A DNA stretch of 64,000 nucleotides, taken from contig JADJGB010000008.1 in assembly GCA_016708305.1 (NCBI GenBank), positions 1,674,001-1,738,000 on the forward strand, given 5' to 3'. This DNA is from Sphingobacteriales bacterium (GTDB lineage: Bacteria > Bacteroidota > Bacteroidia > Chitinophagales > Chitinophagaceae). The number at the start of each line of letters is the position of its first letter. Position 1 is the first letter of the stretch. Position numbers and translations under genes: made by a program. The notes beneath the pieces were generated by a model. It saw nothing but the letters and a program-made list of their open reading frames with translations, searched no databases and had not been told where the DNA came from. Shown here one piece after another: positions 58,444 through 64,000 of the stretch.

Positions 58444-59510
58444 TTAGTTCTGATAATCGGGATTCAAAATCATCATAATTGAATCATTCAGCATTTGGTT
58501 CTTTTTGCTTAAAAACAATTCTACTTTATTTAAAGGTATTTTTAACTGGTAGGTACTGCTGGCAGCCAAAATCCTATCCATATTAGGATTCAGTTTGTTG
58601 AATTCTGCCATATCCATTTCTAAATATTTTGCTACTGTCTTGGAATTATACCGCCCGCTGATGGTATGCAGTTTTACGTTTTGGTGGGTAAGTTCATCTG
58701 TAGCAGTGGGCATCATTTCCATTTCCTGCTCCTTAGTCAGGGGTGTTGCAGTAGCCACTCCGCCTTCGCCTTCCATGATGTAATGGGTGGCAATGAATTT
58801 CTTAACATGCATTCTGCTTTCGGCAGGCAGGTAGTATTGCAAGTCCCAGAGTTCTTGCTTCCAGATCTTGTTATGGCTGAATTTACCCTTCCGGGGCCAC
58901 AGTTATATGCTGCTACCACCAGCAGCCAATCCCGATACTGGTCGTAAAGATGGTTCAAATATTTACTGGCTGCGTAAGTACTTTTTAGATAGTCTCTTCT
59001 TTCATCATTAAATTTATTAACCTGTAGCCCCATTCTTCTACCGGTTTCGGGCATAAACTGCCAGGGGCCAACTGCGCCAGCCCATGATACTGCAGATGCT
59101 TTCAGGTGCGACTCAATTACTGCCAGATATTTCAACTGTTTGGGTATTCCGTTCTCACTCAGCACATCGTCCATCATATCAAAATAAGGCTTTGCCCATA
59201 TTTTCAACGAGTTGAGCGTTTTGCTGTGTCGCTTCATATAATCATCTACAAAACTCGCTGCCATCGGATTGAGGTGTTCGGTATTCACATCTTTGAAGCT
59301 CTTTGTTTTTGATGCGGCAGCTTCTTCAAAAAGACTTTTGAAACTCTGTTTCGGATCTGCTTTTACTGCTATTTCGGTTTTTGTAAGAGGTGTTTCGGGT
59401 TTGTCGGTAAGTGCATCCTCGTATTTTACAGGGTCCAACTGTGCAAAAGCGGAAGTAGAAAAAAGTAAAAGGATGATTATTGGTAAAATTGATTTATTAA
59501 TTTTTGTCAT
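58444..59510 (-). CDS. Lytic transglycosylase, MltD-like (one frameshift)
   Basis: About 355 residues. A signal peptide (MTKINKSILPIIILLLFSTS) precedes the SLT domain. Catalytic Glu is in LKYLAVIESHLKASAVSWAG, followed by AVGPWQFMPETGRRMGLQVN and YRDWLLVVAAYNCGPGRVNS. The C-terminal part, from about residue 215, has a LysM-like stretch (VKLHTISGRYNSKTVAKYLE then FNKLNPNMDRILAASSTYQL). The frame breaks near 58850, where one T restores SGSKNFWDLQYYLPAESRMH. The enzyme cleaves peptidoglycan. It converges with the GntR regulator gene and shares no operon. Confidence 0.88.
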
Positions 59511-59849
59511 TTTTTAAACTTTAGTGATTGAATCCTGGTCAAAAACTCATGCTCAACATCAAAAGATTCAATTTGTATAAACGGGTTTTCCTTAAGAAAA
59601 TTGTTTTTAGTCGGCTGCAAAGATAAAAATTTATACTAATTTATTATTATATCGGATAATATTTTAACATTTACTAATTTGCGCAATAGTGGAGGTTTTT
59701 TGATAATGTTTTGATTATCAGTATGTTAAAAATTAATTTATCACTGACAAAATTGTCCGGATTCAGATGAGGTATTTAAGTTTTGCTGGTGTCTGGTGTA
59801 TTTGTTTGAAAAAGTGTTCCTGTGTTCCGCCAAAGGGTACAAAACTAAA
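59511..59849. other. Intergenic region upstream of the transglycosylase gene
   Basis: AT-rich, gene-free. It should hold the promoter of the transglycosylase gene. No confident TTTG-N-TAnnTTTG pair or RNA structure was seen. Confidence 0.3.
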
Positions 59850-59882
59850 AAATCCTGCAAATCATAGATGCTTGCAGGATTT
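59850..59882 (-). terminator. Rho-independent terminator after tatA
   Basis: AAATCCTGCAA / TTGCAGGATTT, 11-bp perfect stem with an 11-base loop, followed by A/T-rich sequence. It is 20 bases after the tatA stop. Confidence 0.85.
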
Positions 59883-59902
59883 GGAAAAGATATAATTGAA
59901 AA

Positions 59903-60118
59903 TTAATCTTCTTTCTTTGAGCTGCCGGTAGAAACAGAATTGGCTCCTTCTTCTATTTCTCGTTTTACATTGTCTTTAGCATCGTTAAATTCACGGATAC
60001 CTTTACCCAAACCACGCATTAGTTCAGGAATTTTTTTACCGCCAAATAACAATAATAAAGCCAAAATAATCCAAATCCATTCCTGACCACCAAGCAATAA
60101 AAAATATATGTTTACCAT
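59903..60118 (-). CDS. tatA: Sec-independent translocase subunit TatA/E
   Basis: A 71-residue protein with one membrane helix (about 8-25), then an amphipathic helix with the conserved FGGKKIPELMRGLGKGIREF. This is the TatA/E pattern (F-G-x-x-K-L/I-P-E-L). Full length for the family. TatA oligomers form the pore of the Tat pathway for folded proteins. TatC is not in the window. Confidence 0.93.
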   Translation of the reverse strand: MVNIYFLLLGGQEWIWIILALLLLFGGKKIPELMRGLGKGIREFNDAKDNVKREIEEGANSVSTGSSKKED

Positions 60119-60233
60119 TGTTTAAACAATTAGATGTCAAATATACGCTATGCACATTTAAAAATGCAATTAAAAACAAACTCTTTTCTTAAAATAATAC
60201 AATAATCAATTCTATTTGTTTATTAAAAGGCAA

Positions 60234-60256
60234 AAATCCCGCCGATAGCAGGATTT
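60234..60256 (-). terminator. Rho-independent terminator after rplS
   Basis: AAATCCcGC pairs with GCaGGATTT around a short loop, about 30 bases after the rplS stop. Confidence 0.75.
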
Positions 60257-60283
60257 AATTCATTCAAAACATCTGAAAAACGG

Positions 60284-60667
60284 TTATGATTTTACTTTAG
60301 CCTCTTTAATAGCAACAGCCATGCGTTTTTCACGGATACGGGCGCTTTTACCACTTCTTTCTCTTTGATAAAACAGTTTGGCGCGGCGCACCTGACCCAC
60401 TTTGTGTAATACAATAGAATCAATATTGGGCGAAGTGAAAGGGAAAATTCTTTCTACTCCCACGCCGTCAGATACTTTTCTTACGGTGAAGCTGGCAGTG
60501 CTGCCGGTTCCTTGTTTCTTAATCACATCTCCCTTGAAAGACTGAATACGTTCTTTATTACCTTCAATAATTTTATAATTTACGGTAATATTATCTCCTG
60601 CTTTGAAAGCAGGAAAATTCTTTCTGGGGGTCAGTTGCTCATGTATAAAATCAATAGCGCTGCTCAT
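60284..60667 (-). CDS. rplS: 50S ribosomal protein L19
   Basis: A 127-residue ribosomal protein at the 30S-50S interface. FKAGDNITVNYKIIEGNKER, then IQSFKGDVIKKQGTGSTASF and RKVSDGVGVERIFPFTSPNI are the family landmarks. Single-gene unit with its own promoter and terminator. Confidence 0.97.
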   Translation of the reverse strand: MSSAIDFIHEQLTPRKNFPAFKAGDNITVNYKIIEGNKERIQSFKGDVIKKQGTGSTASFTVRKVSDGVGVERIFPFTSPNIDSIVLHKVGQVRRAKLFYQRERSGKSARIREKRMAVAIKEAKVKS

Positions 60668-60687
60668 AACTCAAAATTTAAGGAGTG

Positions 60688-60719
60688 CAAAGGTAATAAC
60701 CCTATCATTAATAACCAAA
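60688..60719 (-). promoter_or_regulatory. Promoter of rplS
   Basis: On the minus strand TTTG (60716-60719), a 20-base spacer and TACCTTTG (60688-60695), 20 bases before the start codon. The -7 sequence is the same as in the rpsL promoter. Confidence 0.8.
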
Positions 60720-60757
60720 TAATGTAGCCTTGCTTTTCGTTTTTTTTCTGATAATTA

Positions 60758-62320
60758 TTATCTGGCGACGTTTATAGCTCTTTTTTCGCGTATAACGGTT
60801 ACTTTTATCTGTCCGGGGAAGGTCATTTCGGTCTGTATTTTTTGAGCTATTTCATGATAGTTTGTCGCTTCCCTGATCGCTCACTTTGTCAGATTCTACA
60901 ATCACCCTTAGCTCGCGGCCTGCCTGAATAGCATAGGCCTTTTCTACCCCCTGATAGCTCATTGCCAGGGTTTCCAAGTCTTTAATTCGCTGGAGGTATT
61001 GCTGCATGATTTCACGTCTGGCTCCCGGTCTGGCGCCGCTTATGGCATCGCATGCCTGAACGATAGGGGAGATGACATATTGCATTTCCACCTCGTCGTG
61101 GTGGGCGGCAATTGCATTGACAATTGCAGGGTTTTCGCCATATTTTTCGGCTAATTTGGCTCCTAATAAAGCGTGGCTCAATTCGCTTTCTTCATCAGGT
61201 ACTTTGCCTATATCATGCAGTAATCCGGCTCTTTTGGCCAATTTGGGGTTCATACCCAGTTCCGAAGCCATCAGTGCGCAAAGATTGGCTGTTTCCCTGC
61301 TGTGCATCAGCAGGTTTTGACCATAAGATGAGCGGTAACGCATACGACCTACCATACGCACTAATTCTTTGTGCAGGCCGTGTATTCCCAAGTCAATCAC
61401 TGTTCTTTCACCCACTTCCATCACCTGTTCTTCAATTTGCCTGCGGGTTTTTTCCACTACTTCTTCAATTCGTGCAGGATGAATACGGCCGTCGGCTACC
61501 AAACGTTGCAAACTAAGCCGGGCAATTTCCCTGCGAAGCGGATCGAAACATGAAAGAAGAATTGCTTCGGGCGTGTCGTCAACAATCAGATCAACACCAG
61601 TGGCTGCTTCCAATGCACGGATATTTCGACCTTCGCGACCGATAATCTGCCCTTTTATTTCATCGCTTTCGAGGTTGAAAACAGTAATTGAGTTTTCGAT
61701 TGCCTGCTCTGCTGCAGTACGTTGAATGGTTTGGATAATAATTTTCCGGGCTTCTTTGTTGGCTTTCTGTTTAGCTTCGTCAATTATCTCTTGCTGCATA
61801 CCGATTGCCATTGTCTGCGCTTCCTTTTCAAACTTTCGACCAAATGATTTTTAGCTTCTTCTGCTGTCAATCCGGCTATTTTCTCGAGGCGCTGAATATG
61901 CTCTTCCTGGTGTTTTTCCAGTTCGGTACGTTTTTTATCAACCAACTCAAGTTGTTTGTTCAGGCTGTCTTTTATGACGTCGTTTTCTTTAATTTGTCTA
62001 TCGGCATTGGCCTCTTTTTGATTGAAAGACTGTTCTTTTTGCTTAATTCTGTTTTCGCTGTCAGTTATTTTCCGGTTTCTTTCGTTTACCTCTTTTTCAT
62101 GAGCCGATTTCAGCGATACAAACCGCTCTTTTGCTTCTAATTCCTTTTCTTTTCGAATATTTTCTGCTCTTAATTCAGCTTCTTTTACTATGTTTTTTGC
62201 ATGAAGTTCGGCCTCCTCTACCAGCCTTTTAGTATTTTTGGCAAAAATAAATTTGCCTGCCATGATGCCTGCTGCCAAGGCAACGACAGCGGTGATTACC
62301 GTAATTATTATGGGTTCCAT
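60758..62320 (-). CDS. rny: Ribonuclease Y (two frameshifts)
   Basis: About 521 residues. The endoribonuclease begins with a membrane anchor (PIIITVITAVVALAAGIMAG) and a long coiled coil rich in Lys/Glu. A KH domain follows (EIKGQIIGREGRNIRALEAA), then the HD domain with GLLHDIGKVPDEE and AIAAHHDEVEM. The C-terminal part is in another frame, QEATNYHEIAQKIQTEMTF through VIREKRAINVAR, ending at 60758. Frames change near 61827 (A run) and near 60872. The enzyme starts mRNA decay at the membrane. The gene order pheT-zapA-rny is usual for the phylum. Confidence 0.93.
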
Positions 62321-62373
62321 TAAAATTCATTTTTTTGCGAAAATTATCACAATTCGTTATAAATCAAATAAAT

Positions 62374-62395
62374 ACCTGTTTAAATTAAAACAGGT
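62374..62395 (-). terminator. Possible terminator after zapA
   Basis: ACCTGTTT / AAACAGGT hairpin with a 6-base loop, then T-rich sequence on the minus strand. About 80 bases after the zapA stop. Confidence 0.45.
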
Positions 62396-62473
62396 TGTGG
62401 GCGAAGATAATAAAGGATAAGCAATAATTTTGAATTAAATATCACAAAGAAGCAAAAATTATAAAATAATATG

Positions 62474-62758
62474 CTACACGCCCATCAGAAGTTTTTCTAT
62501 CTGGTTTAGTTTTTCCAGAATATCTTTTTCATCAGCGAGCGATACTGTTTTTGTATTGCTTTCTGTGGCATACCAAAGTAAAACCATTGAAATGTAGTCC
62601 TGCATATCCTTGCCGGGAAAACTGTTTTTGAACGCTATGATTTTGTCATTGATGATGCTGATAGTTTTTCTTACCGCTTGTTCATCATCTGGTTTTACCC
62701 TGACGCGATAATGGCGGTCGGCAATCTGAATATTTATAGACATTAAATTTTCTGACAT
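62474..62758 (-). CDS. zapA: Cell division protein ZapA
   Basis: A 94-residue FtsZ-associated protein. The ZapA fold has a short N-terminal beta part (SINIQIADRHYRVRVKPDDE) and a C-terminal coiled coil (LADEKDILEKLNQIEKLL). The stretch EQAVRKTISIINDKIIAFKN fits the family. It lies 13 bases after the small coiled-coil gene and upstream of rny on the same strand, the usual Bacteroidota context. Confidence 0.88.
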   Translation of the reverse strand: MSENLMSINIQIADRHYRVRVKPDDEQAVRKTISIINDKIIAFKNSFPGKDMQDYISMVLLWYATESNTKTVSLADEKDILEKLNQIEKLLMGV

Positions 62759-62771
62759 GGAATGTGCGATT

Positions 62772-63062
62772 TTAAACGCTTAACAATGCAATACATTTAT
62801 CAATTTCCTTTACAAAACGGCTAATTTTTTTTTCAAAATTCTTTTTTTCGTCGGGTGTCATTCCTGCCTGCCTGTATTTTGCTATATCTAATTGATTTTG
62901 AATTTTTTCGATCGACTTTATCAGATTTTGAGAACTGTGCTTGCTTTCCTTCAACGCTTCATTAAGGGCATTATTCTCTTTTTGAAGCGTTGAATTACTC
63001 CTTACAAGCGCTTCAATTTTCAGATGTAATGCTTTTAATTTTTGTTCAATTTCGGGAGTCAC
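62772..63062 (-). CDS. Small coiled-coil protein (ZapB-like in layout)
   Basis: A 96-residue, almost entirely helical protein with heptad patterns (KLKALHLKIEALVRSNSTLQ, SQNLIKSIEKIQNQLDIAKY). It lies between pheT and zapA in one operon, which is a constant position in the phylum. That hints at a role with ZapA at the division ring, but homology to ZapB cannot be shown by eye. Confidence 0.7.
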   Translation of the reverse strand: MTPEIEQKLKALHLKIEALVRSNSTLQKENNALNEALKESKHSSQNLIKSIEKIQNQLDIAKYRQAGMTPDEKKNFEKKISRFVKEIDKCIALLSV

Positions 63063-63076
63063 TGCTGTACCTGAGT

Positions 63077-64000
63077 TTATTTTCTGATTTCAACCTGCAA
63101 GTCCTTTTCGAGGGTTTGCATTATTTTTTTCATCCATCCTTCAATCTCAGTATCGGTTAATGTTTTCTCTTCATCCAAAAATACGAAATTAACGGCGATT
63201 GATTTTTTATCTTTACCCAATTTTTCACTTTCAAATACATCAAACAACTGAATAGATTGTAGTTTTTTCAAATTCAGTTTCATTACGGTATTTTCTACTA
63301 AGCTGTATTTCAGCTCTTTAGCTCCCACCATAGCAATATCTCGTTGTACTGCGGGAAACTTGGGTATTGCCTGAAAAGATGGTTTGTTTTTAAGCGCCAT
63401 TTTTAAAATAGCGTTCCAGTTCAAATCGGCATAAAGAACCACAGGTTTAATGTCGTACCGTACCTGCACTTTTTTGCTAACAATGCCTACTTCGCCAATA
63501 ATATGCTGGCCTGCCTTAATAGATAATCCTGATTGTAGCTGGTTAGAAATATTTTCGTTGTATGAAATATTTGTCAACCCAAGCAGACCCAACAATTTTT
63601 CAACAGCCCCTTTTATTGAGTAAAAGTCGATTGGGGATGCGCTGTGTTTCCAGGTTTTGTTTTGAAGGTTGCCGGTCATATAGAGGCAAAGATGTTCCGG
63701 CTCTTCAAATTTGCCTTTTGAATTAATGGAATAGGTTTTGCCAAATTCAAATAATTTCAGATTGTCATTTTTCCGGTTGAGGTTGTGTGCAACAACTTCC
63801 AGGCCGGTTTCCAGCATGTTGGGTCGCATGATATTCAATTCTGCGCTAAGGCTGTTTTTCATTTTTACGGATGTAGTCAGTTCTTCTTCGCTAAAATAGG
63901 CCTTATTGGTAATGGAATTGGTAAGAATCTCGTTAAATCCCAAACCTGCCAAATAGTTGGATGCCCTTTCTTTTTGAATTTCGGCCTCAATATTTTCATC
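63077..64000 (-). CDS. pheT: Phenylalanyl-tRNA synthetase beta subunit, C-terminal part
   Basis: The visible 308 residues are the C-terminal end; the gene continues past 64000. GLGFNEILTNSITNKAYFSE, then LSAELNIMRPNMLETGLEVV and LKLFEFGKTYSINSKGKFEE belong to the B6-B7 aminoacylation-like core. The C-terminal anticodon-binding domain is FQAIPKFPAVQRDIAMVG and SIAVNFVFLDEEKTLTDTEI. It charges tRNA-Phe together with PheS. The end overlaps the operon with the coiled-coil and zapA genes. Confidence 0.95.
   Translation of the reverse strand, partial: DENIEAEIQKERASNYLAGLGFNEILTNSITNKAYFSEEELTTSVKMKNSLSAELNIMRPNMLETGLEVVAHNLNRKNDNLKLFEFGKTYSINSKGKFEEPEHLCLYMTGNLQNKTWKHSASPIDFYSIKGAVEKLLGLLGLTNISYNENISNQLQSGLSIKAGQHIIGEVGIVSKKVQVRYDIKPVVLYADLNWNAILKMALKNKPSFQAIPKFPAVQRDIAMVGAKELKYSLVENTVMKLNLKKLQSIQLFDVFESEKLGKDKKSIAVNFVFLDEEKTLTDTEIEGWMKKIMQTLEKDLQVEIRK

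Overview
The window comes from a low-GC member of the Bacteroidota, most likely a Chitinophagaceae-like relative. The evidence is a SusC/SusD pair, a TonB receptor with a carboxypeptidase-like N-terminal domain, CCDC81-type HU domains, DUF6876 and an ISAon1-type transposase. Several genes also have the Bacteroidota promoter signature TTTG-N19-21-TAnnTTTG (rpsL, rplS, a tRNA-Leu gene, susC). More than 20 genes are interrupted by single-base shifts. Nearly all those traced base by base look like one base missing from a homopolymer, so I treat most as under-called homopolymers in the assembly and annotate across them.

Layout. 1-11.8 kb is mainly housekeeping: a PASTA protein end, a rhodanese, sucD, an MlaFE-type lipid ABC transporter, a malic enzyme, an S41 lipoprotein protease, an HU/SPOR-like protein, and a large GH18 + polysaccharide deacetylase + GT2 protein whose 5' end was cut off by an IS66 fragment. 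11.8-17.9 kb is an accessory island. It holds IS66, Fic and IS630 debris, tRNA-Leu(CAG), a broken ISAon1-type element, a GC-rich patch, a long hairpin ahead of a DUF6876 gene, three tandem copies of a repeat of about 217 bp, a cluster of GGTAAGAT-type motifs, a tyrosine integrase and tRNA-Ser(TGA). 18-25.4 kb carries an ECF sigma factor with a membrane/beta-barrel partner, a DUF4397 lipoprotein, a TauE/DUF1634 pair, an octaheme-type cytochrome with TPRs, a hemerythrin and a GIY-YIG protein. 25.5-28.5 kb holds a decayed DDE transposase, an acyl-CoA-binding protein and an internally deleted group II intron. 28.5-34.1 kb has rpsG, rpsL, ilvE, rdgB and a second sigma/partner pair.

34.3-44.4 kb is a tight five-gene minus-strand operon: TonB-dependent receptor, DUF4876 lipoprotein, DUF6850-like barrel, and two paralogous secreted proteins that join a gingipain-like (C25/clan CD) domain to HEAT-like repeats. 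This is the best candidate for an undescribed system.

45.0-58.4 kb is a sialic-acid utilisation locus. A SusCD pair imports ligand, a sialidase releases it, NanM interconverts anomers, an MFS carrier transports it, NanA cleaves it, an AGE-type epimerase makes GlcNAc, and an M60 mucinase-like protease sits at the distal end. A divergent GntR/FadR regulator faces the operon across an intergenic region with two ACATAA/TTATGT inverted repeats beside the promoters. 58.4-64 kb returns to housekeeping: a lytic transglycosylase, tatA, rplS, rny, zapA, a coiled-coil protein and the end of pheT.
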